Below the pieces are notes generated by a model that was given only the letters and a program-made list of their open reading frames with translations, searched no databases and had not been told where the DNA came from. Below are positions 34,483-43,068 of a stretch of 64,000 nt of DNA, piece by piece. The position numbers and the translations under genes were made by a program. Position 1 is the first letter of the stretch. Each line of letters starts with the position of its first letter. The DNA is from Leptospira paudalimensis (GTDB lineage Bacteria > Spirochaetota > Leptospiria > Leptospirales > Leptospiraceae): the NCBI RefSeq assembly GCF_026151345.1, contig NZ_JAMQPR010000002.1, positions 203,408-267,407 on the forward strand, in the 5' to 3' direction.

Positions 34483-35784
34483 ATGAAATCAAAAATTCTA
34501 ATATTCTTAATTATAGCGATGCCAAGTTTTTTGAAAGCTGAGCCAGGTGGGAAAAGATTCGCATTTGTTGTTGGCGTTAGTGAATATAAGGACTTGTCCT
34601 TAGCCAATTTGAAAACGGCAAAAAATGATGCGCTTGGGATGACAAAAATATTGTTCAGTTATGGATCCTATAATCGTATCCAAACTTTAGTCCAAGAAGG
34701 ATCTGTAAGTTCCATACCTACAAAATTTAATATCCTGACTCAACTCGAATCAGTATTAGAAGAAACCAATCCAGACGATCTTTTCGTTTTTTATTTTTCT
34801 GGTCATGGTGTGGTTGATTATAATGATAAAGTCTATCTTTTGCCAGAAGATGCAAATCCCCAAAAACCATTTGAGACTGGGATTGCTGTTGAACATCTAA
34901 TTGAACTAACTAGAAAATTTAATCTCAAACGTGTCGTTTTTTTTATCGATGCTTGCAGAAATCCGGAAGATGGAAAAGAAGAAGTTGGAAGAAAATACTT
35001 AGAGGGTACAAGTTTTAAAGACTCAGAAATTGTCTCTGTATTTTATTCAACAAAAGTAGGTTATTCCAGTTTTGAAGATCCAAAATCTGGTTATGGAATT
35101 TATACTAAATATTTGATTTATGGATTAGAAGGTAGAGCAGATTCCAATTTTAATGGTGAGGTAACCTATTCTGAATTGTCGAATTATGTAATCCAATCCA
35201 TGAAAGATTGGACCAAAGAAAATCAAAAATTACAAAAACCGTATACCAAAGAATATGCGGAAAAAGCAGAAGATACAATCTTAACTTATGCAGTGAATCC
35301 AGAAACTTCTTTGGCAGATGCACCTTTATTCAATCCATATAACCCAACTTATGCGTTTCGATCCTTCCTAATTCCTGGTTGGGGGCAATATGCGAGAGGA
35401 CAGGAAGAAAAAGGTAAAATTTACATGTCGATTTTTGCTTTGGGAGTATTATATGCTGGATACCAATACAACCAATTCCGATCGGACAAACATGCATATG
35501 AATCTGCAATTGGGATCCCTCCGAATCCGAGAATCGCAGAGACTGTAGTGTTGAATTACTTTCTAATTGAACCACATAGACAACAAATGGAGACCTCGCG
35601 AACGAACTTATCGCATGCTTTAACAGCATTACTCTTTATTTGGTCTGCAAATGTGTTTGATTTTTATTTGTTAGGCCCAAATCCTAAAGAAAAATCTGGT
35701 GTTTTTTTAGATCTAGATTTGGAAAATCAAGGTTATATGGGAATCAATCGAGTTGGGAAATTGGGTTATGCGATTAGGTTTTAA
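34483..35784 (+). CDS. Caspase-like (C14) protease with C-terminal membrane domain
   Basis: The protein has 433 residues. A signal sequence (KILIFLIIAMPSFLKA) precedes a caspase/metacaspase domain: FAFVVGVSEYKDLSLANLKTAKNDA at the start, the catalytic His in FYFSGHGVVDY (about residue 108) and the catalytic Cys in FIDACRNPEDG (about 158), both present. From about 285 the chain changes to a region with several hydrophobic segments (FRSFLIPGWGQYARGQEEKGKIYMSIFALGVLYAGYQYNQF), resembling the membrane domain DUF5683. The protease domain should be periplasmic or anchored. It directly precedes three Kelch lipoproteins. Confidence 0.85.
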   Translation: MKSKILIFLIIAMPSFLKAEPGGKRFAFVVGVSEYKDLSLANLKTAKNDALGMTKILFSYGSYNRIQTLVQEGSVSSIPTKFNILTQLESVLEETNPDDLFVFYFSGHGVVDYNDKVYLLPEDANPQKPFETGIAVEHLIELTRKFNLKRVVFFIDACRNPEDGKEEVGRKYLEGTSFKDSEIVSVFYSTKVGYSSFEDPKSGYGIYTKYLIYGLEGRADSNFNGEVTYSELSNYVIQSMKDWTKENQKLQKPYTKEYAEKAEDTILTYAVNPETSLADAPLFNPYNPTYAFRSFLIPGWGQYARGQEEKGKIYMSIFALGVLYAGYQYNQFRSDKHAYESAIGIPPNPRIAETVVLNYFLIEPHRQQMETSRTNLSHALTALLFIWSANVFDFYLLGPNPKEKSGVFLDLDLENQGYMGINRVGKLGYAIRF

Positions 35785-37282
35785 TTTAATTTCAATCATC
35801 TTTGTTCTGCATTGTAATGTAAAAGCACCCAATCAGAATGTTTTTGATCCAGCGAATATTGTTGGAAGTTCTGCTGTTGTATTACTAGGTTTGGGATTGG
35901 GTGATGAATTAACGATCACTTCCAGATATAAGCAAAATGATTATCCTATTTTTGTAAAAACAGAATACCTGGATTTAGACTTAAGTGCACCAGGAGCAAA
36001 TTATTTCTCAAAAGCAAATTTTAAAATTTCAGATCCTTATCAAAATGATTTAATTTTACGTGATGTATTCCCGCTATCGGATACCCGGTTAAGAGTTTTG
36101 TTTTCTGTTTCATCAAGGTCTGAATGGAGGGAACCAGTTCTTTTATCCATTTCAAAACCAGAATCAATGAATGAGTTTTCATTCCCAGGGAAACAACTTG
36201 AGTTTCGATTTCCATACCCAAGATTTTACGGTTCGATTTCGGAAGCAAAAGGGAAAATTACAACTTCAATCTTAAATGATGGTAGAATCCTTTTGGTTGG
36301 GGGAGTTAACCCTTCTGGTACAACTTTGCAAACAGTAGAAATATGGGATCCAGAGACAGGTGTATCAAAGGTATTACCTTCATTAAACGAAGGTTTGATG
36401 GGGCTATCAATCTGTGTTCAAAAAACTGGAAAGGTGTTTGTTTCGGGTGGGAAAACAGTCGCTGGGAATGTATCTGCGACCACTCAAATTTCAGACAAAA
36501 TTTATTCTATTGATCCAACTTCTGAAACAGTAACAGAACTTTCCTTTCGTATGGCGAGGAGACGTTACGGTCATTCGATGGTATGCCTTGGAGATGGAAG
36601 TATATTAGTTTCAGGAGGGCAGTTCCAAGTAGGAATTGATCCTTCTGCTGTCACAAAAGACCATGAATTGATTTCGGTAACTGGGAATTCTTCTGTAATA
36701 CTGAATGGAACTTCTGACTTCCCAATAGGGATTATCTTCCATGCTACTGAATATGACGAAGCGAATTCTCGCATTTTATATTTTGGTGGCAAAGATCGAT
36801 TGGATCCTTATGCATTTTTTTCAAATACAGTTTTTACAATTAACACGAACAACTTTAGTTTGACTAGTTTACCAGGAAACTTTGCAACCGCAAGATCAAA
36901 CGTAACTAATATAAAAATGCCGAATATGGATCGTGTGTTATTTGGTGGGATGAATCGCGAAGGCACTGGTTCAAAGGCGATCGAATCATGGAACGAAACT
37001 TTATCATCTACTACTAGTCTTGGGTTTACGTCTCGATTTAAAAATGGAAGTTCCATTGTTAGATTTTCTGATGAACAAGTATTTTTCACTGGCGGAGTCG
37101 ACACTTACTATAAATCGGGAATTTTAGAAATTTATGATCATTATGAACGTAAAAATTTTATAGTAGACACTATGATGTCTCCAAGATCTGAACATTCAGC
37201 CTTTTTAACTACGAAGGGCATTGTGATTTTTGGGGATTCAGCTTTAACAGATACCAGGGTGGAAGTTTATGGGAAAGATTAA
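35768..37282 (+). CDS. Kelch-repeat lipoprotein 1
   Basis: From ATG 35768 the protein has 504 residues; a TTG at 35753 gives 5 more. The start gives a classic lipoprotein signal with lipobox LHC (SIIFVLHCNV, Cys near residue 16). The first ~150 residues look like a bacterial Ig-like/beta-sandwich domain, followed by Kelch repeats with the pattern NDGRILLVGGVNPSG, TGKVFVSGGKT, GDGSILVSGGQF, MDRVLFGGMNREG and TKGIVIFGD, which should form a beta propeller. It should sit on the outer membrane. It overlaps the caspase gene stop by 17 bases and the next Kelch gene by 14, showing one operon. Confidence 0.85.
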   Translation: MRLGFNLISIIFVLHCNVKAPNQNVFDPANIVGSSAVVLLGLGLGDELTITSRYKQNDYPIFVKTEYLDLDLSAPGANYFSKANFKISDPYQNDLILRDVFPLSDTRLRVLFSVSSRSEWREPVLLSISKPESMNEFSFPGKQLEFRFPYPRFYGSISEAKGKITTSILNDGRILLVGGVNPSGTTLQTVEIWDPETGVSKVLPSLNEGLMGLSICVQKTGKVFVSGGKTVAGNVSATTQISDKIYSIDPTSETVTELSFRMARRRYGHSMVCLGDGSILVSGGQFQVGIDPSAVTKDHELISVTGNSSVILNGTSDFPIGIIFHATEYDEANSRILYFGGKDRLDPYAFFSNTVFTINTNNFSLTSLPGNFATARSNVTNIKMPNMDRVLFGGMNREGTGSKAIESWNETLSSTTSLGFTSRFKNGSSIVRFSDEQVFFTGGVDTYYKSGILEIYDHYERKNFIVDTMMSPRSEHSAFLTTKGIVIFGDSALTDTRVEVYGKD

Positions 37283-39122
37283 ATTTTTCTTTTTCGCCTT
37301 ATTGTTGGTATCCTGTAAAATACCTTCAGGAACTAACCCATTGGATCCTTCTTCACCATTAAACCTCGGGTTGTTGATGTTAGGTGGTGATCCGGTTGTA
37401 CAAATGGAATTTTCTTCTAATCGTGTTCAGCCTGGTGGGGTCTTGTATGTTTCAACGAATCATGATTTTACGACAAAAGCAAATGGTTTAAGATTGCCTA
37501 TCTCCAATTCAGGAATGAATCCAATTTCACAAGTCATTCCTCGAAGTAAATTTTTATATGAAATTCGGATGTCACCATCAGTAACAACTGGTAAATTCAC
37601 TTTGAATTTAAAAGACTATTATCTGAATGAAGCCCTTTTGGTGAATCCGGAGTCTTTTGAGTTCGAGATTGATTCAACTCCTCCTTTTTTACAATTAAAA
37701 ACAGGGAATAGTATTGATATATCTGAGTTACAAACTGGCTTTTTGGATATAGAAGCAAACGAAGATATCGTTTGGGAAGGGAATTTATCTCAAGTGAATC
37801 TTTCTGGGAATGCAAAAAATACATTGGTTGTTTCCGATGTTATCGTCTCACAAAAAAATATTCGATTATTGTTTGCGGGGAATCCAAATGCCAACGGAGG
37901 AATTCTTACTATCAGTTTTAATGGAGTAAAGGACAAAGCTTCTAATACCCAAGGTACCATTGCAGTGCCTGTAAAGGTTTTTGCATTTAAAAGTGGTCCT
38001 AATATGAACATTGCGAGGCGTTCCTGTGTAGGCATGGAACTGAATGATGGACGCAAAATTGTTTTAGGTGGTAGAGCTAAATCAGGTGTTTTGATTAATG
38101 GGAATGGAACATTGAGTAATACAGAATATTATAATTCTGTGACGAAGGAATTCACGTTTGCTCCCGATATGATATACCGTCGGCAGGAATTTGCAATCGT
38201 TAAACTTTTAGATGGTAGGTTGTTGGTTTCTGGTGGCTTTGGTGGAAAGGTAGGAAATCCTTCAAATGGAAGTTTAAATTCCACTGAGATTTTTGATCCC
38301 ATTACGAATACATGGACAGAAGGACCATTACTTACGACACCTAGACAACTTCATAAAATGACTGTATTGCCAAATGGCGATGTTTTAGTTGTCGGTGGGC
38401 TTAGTCCATTTTCTCCGTTTCAATCCGTTTCGATGGTAGAACTGATTCATGTCACTTCTGATCCTTATAGTATGACTGTCGAAACCATTGGAGATCTTGT
38501 TGATTCTCGTGGCAAACAATCACAGGTGGTATCGGTAGTTGCTGGTAAGGTGATTATCACGGGAGGAGAAAGATCGGATGTTACAGGACCTAATCCATCC
38601 GATTATTATGCACGTTCAATTGATAGCATTGAAATTTATGATATTAGTACAAAAACCCTTTCGACTTCCACTGCTAAAGTAACAAGACGATTTAATCATT
38701 TTACTCATGCATTAAGTAATGGTGAAGTTTTAATTTTAGGTGGAATCAGTTCCCGTTTTGATGACAACCAACCAATATTGCGTGCACAGATTTATAATCC
38801 AATGACGGATTCCATTCGTGACCATAAAAATCTTCTGTTTGGAAGAGAATGGGGAAGTTCCTTTATGTTCCCTTATGGTAAAGACCAAATTATCATTGCA
38901 GGTGGTTTGGAATATCGAACTGTCAATGGTAGTACATTTGATTCAATTTTGGATACAGAATCATGGTCCGAATCTGATCATCGATTTTATCTAACTGGAA
39001 GATCTTTAAACGCAAGATGGGAAGGATGCGAAATTCAATATTCCTCCACTGGTGGTGGAATGATTTTAGGTGGTAGGATAGGAAGTATACTTGCAAACAC
39101 GGAGGAATATAGTTTTGAATAA
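37269..39122 (+). CDS. Kelch-repeat lipoprotein 2
   Basis: The protein has 617 residues. The start ATG 37269 follows GGTGGAAG by a few bases. The lipobox is LLLVSC (Cys near residue 16). As in its neighbours an N-x-(F/L)-D-P element follows shortly after the Cys (NPLDPSS), then an Ig-like domain (ENIVWEGN, VNLSGNAKN region, ending KDKASNTQG) and Kelch repeats from about 260: LNDGRKIVLGGRAKSG, LLDGRLLVSGGFGG, LPNGDVLVVGGLS, VAGKVIITGGERSD, SNGEVLILGGISS, KDQIIIAGGLEY, GGGMILGGRIG. Seven blades are complete, as in a closed propeller. Function unknown; surface binding is likely. Confidence 0.85.
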   Translation: MGKIKFFFFALLLVSCKIPSGTNPLDPSSPLNLGLLMLGGDPVVQMEFSSNRVQPGGVLYVSTNHDFTTKANGLRLPISNSGMNPISQVIPRSKFLYEIRMSPSVTTGKFTLNLKDYYLNEALLVNPESFEFEIDSTPPFLQLKTGNSIDISELQTGFLDIEANEDIVWEGNLSQVNLSGNAKNTLVVSDVIVSQKNIRLLFAGNPNANGGILTISFNGVKDKASNTQGTIAVPVKVFAFKSGPNMNIARRSCVGMELNDGRKIVLGGRAKSGVLINGNGTLSNTEYYNSVTKEFTFAPDMIYRRQEFAIVKLLDGRLLVSGGFGGKVGNPSNGSLNSTEIFDPITNTWTEGPLLTTPRQLHKMTVLPNGDVLVVGGLSPFSPFQSVSMVELIHVTSDPYSMTVETIGDLVDSRGKQSQVVSVVAGKVIITGGERSDVTGPNPSDYYARSIDSIEIYDISTKTLSTSTAKVTRRFNHFTHALSNGEVLILGGISSRFDDNQPILRAQIYNPMTDSIRDHKNLLFGREWGSSFMFPYGKDQIIIAGGLEYRTVNGSTFDSILDTESWSESDHRFYLTGRSLNARWEGCEIQYSSTGGGMILGGRIGSILANTEEYSFE

Positions 39123-40872
39123 AATTTATTTCTCAGTTGTATTTTTATTCTTTGGATGTCTTGTCCCTGGTGAATTTAAGAATGTTTTTGATCCAAAATC
39201 AATTTCGGGTCTTTTACTTGCTTCAGTAGGGAATGCTGGTGCATTTGAATGCAAAGAAAAGTCAAATACCAAATCATTTGGCAATATTGACCAGGTATTA
39301 TTACAATGTAACCGTGAACTTGCATCCTTAGACACGTCATTCCTTGCCGATTTAAACGAACAAACATTTTCTAATATTAGTTTTACCAAAATTGGCAATG
39401 ATCAACTATTGATTCAATTTGATCCAATCACAAGTGATGGTTGTTATGAAGTTAATTTGTCTAGTGTTGTATCAGGATTAGGTGAAACATTATCACAAAG
39501 TAAATATCCTATTATTGTTGATACAAAGTTACCAACAGTTAGTTTAGATTCGTATCTACCAATAACAGATTATACATTTTTTACTGCTCGTTATTGGGAT
39601 TTTGAGAGTTCTGAACCTCTCAATCAATTTGGACTTCCTTCCATAAGTGGAAAATTAGCTCCTTTTATTGTATTCCGTTCCATCCAAAAGATTAGTGATA
39701 CTAAATTTCGTGTTTATTTCGAAACAAATTTTTCATCGAATGAACCTGGTTCCATAACTTTTAGTTTCCCAAATGCAAATGATAAAGCATTAAATGTTGT
39801 TACGAATACAATCACAATTCGATTGATTGGTTTAGTCGCAGGACCAACTTTAAACTTTGGACGTTCTGAATTTGATGCATTTCAAAATCAGAATGGGGAT
39901 GTAATTGCAATATATGGATATAATTCAAGTGCAGAGATCCTACGTCGTGGTACAAACTCATTCCAACTAACAAATCCTAGTTTGCCCGAAATCCATCGTG
40001 GTGAAAGAGGGGTGATGTTAGATGGGAAACGATTGCTAATTACAGGTGGGATTAAGTTTTCAGTGGCGACTGCTCTCACCGAAAGTTATGTTTTTGATAC
40101 GGAAACCACATCGTTTACCCAATCTGGTTCAATGGTTGATCCTCGGCACATGCATGACATTGTTAAGTTACCAAATGGAAAAGTAATGGTGATTGGGGGT
40201 ATTAGAGATTATACACCTAGTAATCCAAGTTTGTATTTTACTACATTAAACACTGCTGAAATTTATGATCCGAGTACTGAGACATTCACTCAACTTTCTA
40301 ATCGGTTAAAAACCCCAAGGTCATTTTCATGTTCTGTGGTTTTGAATGATGGTAGAGTGATGATCATTGGTGGAACCGACGGAATTTTTGCTCCAAAAGA
40401 TACGACTGAGTTTTTTGATCCAAATACAGAAACATTTAGTTGGGGACCTAGTTTGCCAACACCAGTTGGTGCACTAAAATGTTTAAAACTTTCTGACGGG
40501 AATGTTCTGATTTATGGCGCACAATTATCAAATTTAAGTAATGCGACGATGTTATATGATGTTTCAAAGAATCGAATATTGACAGTAGCAAATTCATTGT
40601 ATAGAAGAGAATGGAGTTTTGCTTTAGAACTTCCAGATGGTGGAGTTTTATTTCATGGTGGAGCTTATCGTTATAATACAAGTGAGCCAAGCCGTATGAT
40701 TGAAAAATTGGATTATGCCAAGAGTAATAGTTTTTATGAAATGGGGATGTCCAGGATCAGTGTATCCAAACATAGTGGTGTAAAATTTTCAGATGGAACC
40801 TTCTTGTTTTTAGGAGGGGAATCTGGTGGATTATTCAATCATGGAACAGATTATTACGGATTGATAGAATAA
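39115..40872 (+). CDS. Kelch-repeat lipoprotein 3
   Basis: I place the start at TTG 39115, with GGAGGA at 39101-39106 8 bases before it; a start at 39091 would give an improbable charged lead. This gives 585 residues: MNKIYFSVVFLFFGC is the signal with lipobox FFGC. The N-terminus again has N-V-F-D-P, then an Ig-like part and Kelch-type repeats from about 330 (LDGKRLLITGGIKFS, LPNGKVMVIGGIRDY, LNDGRVMIIGGTDG, LSDGNVLIYGAQL, LPDGGVLFHGGAYR, FSDGTFLFLGGESG). It is a paralogue of the two genes before. It overlaps the previous stop by 8 bases. Confidence 0.85.
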   Translation: MNKIYFSVVFLFFGCLVPGEFKNVFDPKSISGLLLASVGNAGAFECKEKSNTKSFGNIDQVLLQCNRELASLDTSFLADLNEQTFSNISFTKIGNDQLLIQFDPITSDGCYEVNLSSVVSGLGETLSQSKYPIIVDTKLPTVSLDSYLPITDYTFFTARYWDFESSEPLNQFGLPSISGKLAPFIVFRSIQKISDTKFRVYFETNFSSNEPGSITFSFPNANDKALNVVTNTITIRLIGLVAGPTLNFGRSEFDAFQNQNGDVIAIYGYNSSAEILRRGTNSFQLTNPSLPEIHRGERGVMLDGKRLLITGGIKFSVATALTESYVFDTETTSFTQSGSMVDPRHMHDIVKLPNGKVMVIGGIRDYTPSNPSLYFTTLNTAEIYDPSTETFTQLSNRLKTPRSFSCSVVLNDGRVMIIGGTDGIFAPKDTTEFFDPNTETFSWGPSLPTPVGALKCLKLSDGNVLIYGAQLSNLSNATMLYDVSKNRILTVANSLYRREWSFALELPDGGVLFHGGAYRYNTSEPSRMIEKLDYAKSNSFYEMGMSRISVSKHSGVKFSDGTFLFLGGESGGLFNHGTDYYGLIE

Positions 40873-40873
40873 C

Positions 40874-41599
40874 ATGCCACACGACAAGGGACAAATTTAT
40901 GGTTCATTTAAAAAGATATGTATACCTGAAGTTTTGCTCCCAATAGAAGCAAGTGAGCTCAGACCAAAATTATTAGAGTTAAAATCTGATTGGGAAAGCA
41001 ACAATCTCACTGGCAGTGACGTTTCGTATCAAATAGTACTTTTATATTTAGAAAAGAGGGTGAAACGACATCCGTTTCTCAGGATGGGACAAAAACTTCC
41101 AAACCGTGATTCTTCAAAAGACTTTTTAGAAGTAGTTAGGTTTTATGGAATGCCTGATACGGTTCGATATGCACTTTGGAAATGGAGTCGTTCGGAATGG
41201 AACCTTCAGCTTATAGATTATAATCCCACCTCTTTGGAGATGTTGGTATCTCAGAGTAAAGGAATTCGTTATGCAACGATTAGTTGGAATGATGCATTGG
41301 CTGGCACTTTGGTAGAAGGGAAAAGAGACGCTTTTGAACATCTACTCCATGATTTAGCTCATGCTTATATGTTTTTTCGTGAAGATTATGATTTTATTGG
41401 TCAAACAAAATTCTTTCAACAAATGTTAGATGAGTATGATGATTATAAATCTTACTTGGAAAACGATCTAAGATTTAAACAAAAATTTGAATACTGTATA
41501 TCCGACATGAATTCTCATCCAGCTCATTTGTCTGCGTATTGGAATGCGATTCGTAGGGAAGCTGGTATTCCCGTATTTGAACTAGAAACAAAGATTTAA
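40874..41599 (+). CDS. Conserved-looking protein of unknown function with an HxxxDxxH element
   Basis: The protein has 241 residues, no signal peptide or membrane segment. I do not recognise the family. A helical region holds FEHLLHDLAHAYMFFRED (about residue 155-172), in which His, Asp and His are spaced so as to bind a metal or support catalysis, and a second His comes late (SDMNSHPAHLSAYW). An HxxxDxxH helix is typical of hydrolase-like metalloproteins, but no named family was clear. It follows the Kelch operon by one base, so it may be co-transcribed, and converges with mazG with a 4-base overlap. Confidence 0.65.
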   Translation: MPHDKGQIYGSFKKICIPEVLLPIEASELRPKLLELKSDWESNNLTGSDVSYQIVLLYLEKRVKRHPFLRMGQKLPNRDSSKDFLEVVRFYGMPDTVRYALWKWSRSEWNLQLIDYNPTSLEMLVSQSKGIRYATISWNDALAGTLVEGKRDAFEHLLHDLAHAYMFFREDYDFIGQTKFFQQMLDEYDDYKSYLENDLRFKQKFEYCISDMNSHPAHLSAYWNAIRREAGIPVFELETKI

Positions 41600-41931
41600 A
41601 GTTTTGGATTGTTTTTATGACGATTTAAATCACGTTTCGTATTTTTTTGAATGGTTGATGTAATTACATCTTGAAGAGAAATTCCCATTTGATTGGCAAG
41701 ACAAGTTAAAACAAATAAAATATCCCCAATTTCACTTGGGATTTGTTCTGCCGATTCACCTGATTTAAAAGATTGATCACCATACTTTCTAGCCATCAAT
41801 CGAGACAATTCTCCTACTTCTTCAACAAGAATTGCTAAATTTGTAAGTTCTGAAAAATAGCGAACACCAATTGTTTGAATCCAATCGTTTACTTCGTTTT
41901 GTAACTGATTGAGGGTGATATCATTTTGGTC
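41596..41931 (-). CDS. MazG-like nucleotide pyrophosphohydrolase
   Basis: The start is TTG 41931 with GGAG 7 bases before it; the frame runs further upstream, but that part overlaps the SGNH gene. The protein has 111 residues. LNQLQNEVNDWIQTIG opens the fold; LVEEVGELSRLMARKYGD and SEIGDILFVLTCLANQMGI carry the EExxE and ExxD metal-binding residues of the all-alpha NTP-PPase superfamily. Such enzymes hydrolyse (d)NTPs to NMPs and pyrophosphate for nucleotide housecleaning. Coupled by an 11-base overlap to the SGNH gene upstream. Confidence 0.85.
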   Translation of the reverse strand, partial: DQNDITLNQLQNEVNDWIQTIGVRYFSELTNLAILVEEVGELSRLMARKYGDQSFKSGESAEQIPSEIGDILFVLTCLANQMGISLQDVITSTIQKNTKRDLNRHKNNPKL

Positions 41932-43066
41932 CAAGTTTTTTCTCCAATTCTTTGGAAAGAATATTTGAAAATTCAATCATACCTTGTTGGTTCAAGTGAA
42001 TCAAATCAAAACAGAATTGTCCATTTTTGTCACCTAACGAATCTTGTAAGTCCATTTCATCAAGAGTTTGATGTCCATGTAAGGCTTCTGACAATCCATC
42101 TTTCCAAACTTTCATTCGTCCTTCGTTATTGACTTTACGAATCACGTCTGAATAAGGAGCAAAAACATTGATGATGTGAATCTTTCGATTCCCAATAAAA
42201 TCGTACATTTTGGTAAGCCTTCGAAAATAACGTTTTGTATCTTCCGTAGCATCTGAATCTTTGGGAACAATACTTGCAATTCCACAAGTTTCAAACAACA
42301 TCCTTCGATGATCAGGATTGGAGCCTTTTGGAATTTCGATGGGCAAGTGTAGTGCAAGTCGGTTCATACAATCTTCAACACTTGTTAGATTGTACTCATC
42401 AATCGATTCGGGATGATCATTTTCATAATCCCAAGGATTTTCATTTGGATTTTTATTTTTGCGCGAGATGGCTTTCAGTCGTTCATTGAAATTAATTACA
42501 AAATCGGACATATCTTTTCGATATGCTACCGATTTAGAAATTAGATAAAGATAATTCGAAAAATTTAATTTGTATTCAAAATCTAAAACGGTTGGTATCG
42601 CTTTAAAATTTCCGAGTTCGGACAACATTGCAAGCGTAGGGTCTACTACATAATTACGATCAACCCAAGGCATGCCAGGTTCCATAACATGAAGAATGAT
42701 TTTAACATTAGGGAATTGGTCTAAGTATTCTTCCAAAATTCGATGTTGGACCACTAATTCTGATCCTCTGACTGCAATGGATTGTGTTTTCCATCCTAAT
42801 TTTTTCAAATTCTCATTGAGGATACGAATGCTGATACCTTCGAAGGCAACGGATGTTCCTACGATCAGAATATCAGGATTTAAAACTTCCTTTTTGGATA
42901 CAACATGTTCCGTAACACGATTGATGTTGGATGCATAAGAATTTTTTTTCAAAAACGGTTTGTAGAATCCTAATTGTAATATGAGTTCAAATAGCAGAAG
43001 AAATACAAAAACAGTAATGATCTTCTTATCTTTTAAAAAATGGAATGTTTCTTTTGTTAAGCTCAT
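41921..43066 (-). CDS. SGNH-like membrane-anchored partner of the second MBOAT
   Basis: From ATG 43066, 2 bases after the MBOAT stop, the protein has 381 residues; the longer frame overlaps the MBOAT gene. One N-terminal membrane helix (IITVFVFLLLFELILQLGF) anchors a periplasmic domain with ILIVGTSVAFEGISIRIL, the nucleophile block, and, at the C-terminus, CFDLIHLNQQGMIEFS, the D-x-x-H block, so a Ser-Asp-His site is plausible. It is the same organisation as the pair at 20787-23794, but the sequence between the blocks differs. Likely acts on a surface glycan with the MBOAT protein. Confidence 0.78.
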   Translation of the reverse strand: MSLTKETFHFLKDKKIITVFVFLLLFELILQLGFYKPFLKKNSYASNINRVTEHVVSKKEVLNPDILIVGTSVAFEGISIRILNENLKKLGWKTQSIAVRGSELVVQHRILEEYLDQFPNVKIILHVMEPGMPWVDRNYVVDPTLAMLSELGNFKAIPTVLDFEYKLNFSNYLYLISKSVAYRKDMSDFVINFNERLKAISRKNKNPNENPWDYENDHPESIDEYNLTSVEDCMNRLALHLPIEIPKGSNPDHRRMLFETCGIASIVPKDSDATEDTKRYFRRLTKMYDFIGNRKIHIINVFAPYSDVIRKVNNEGRMKVWKDGLSEALHGHQTLDEMDLQDSLGDKNGQFCFDLIHLNQQGMIEFSNILSKELEKKLGPK

Positions 43067-43068
43067 AA

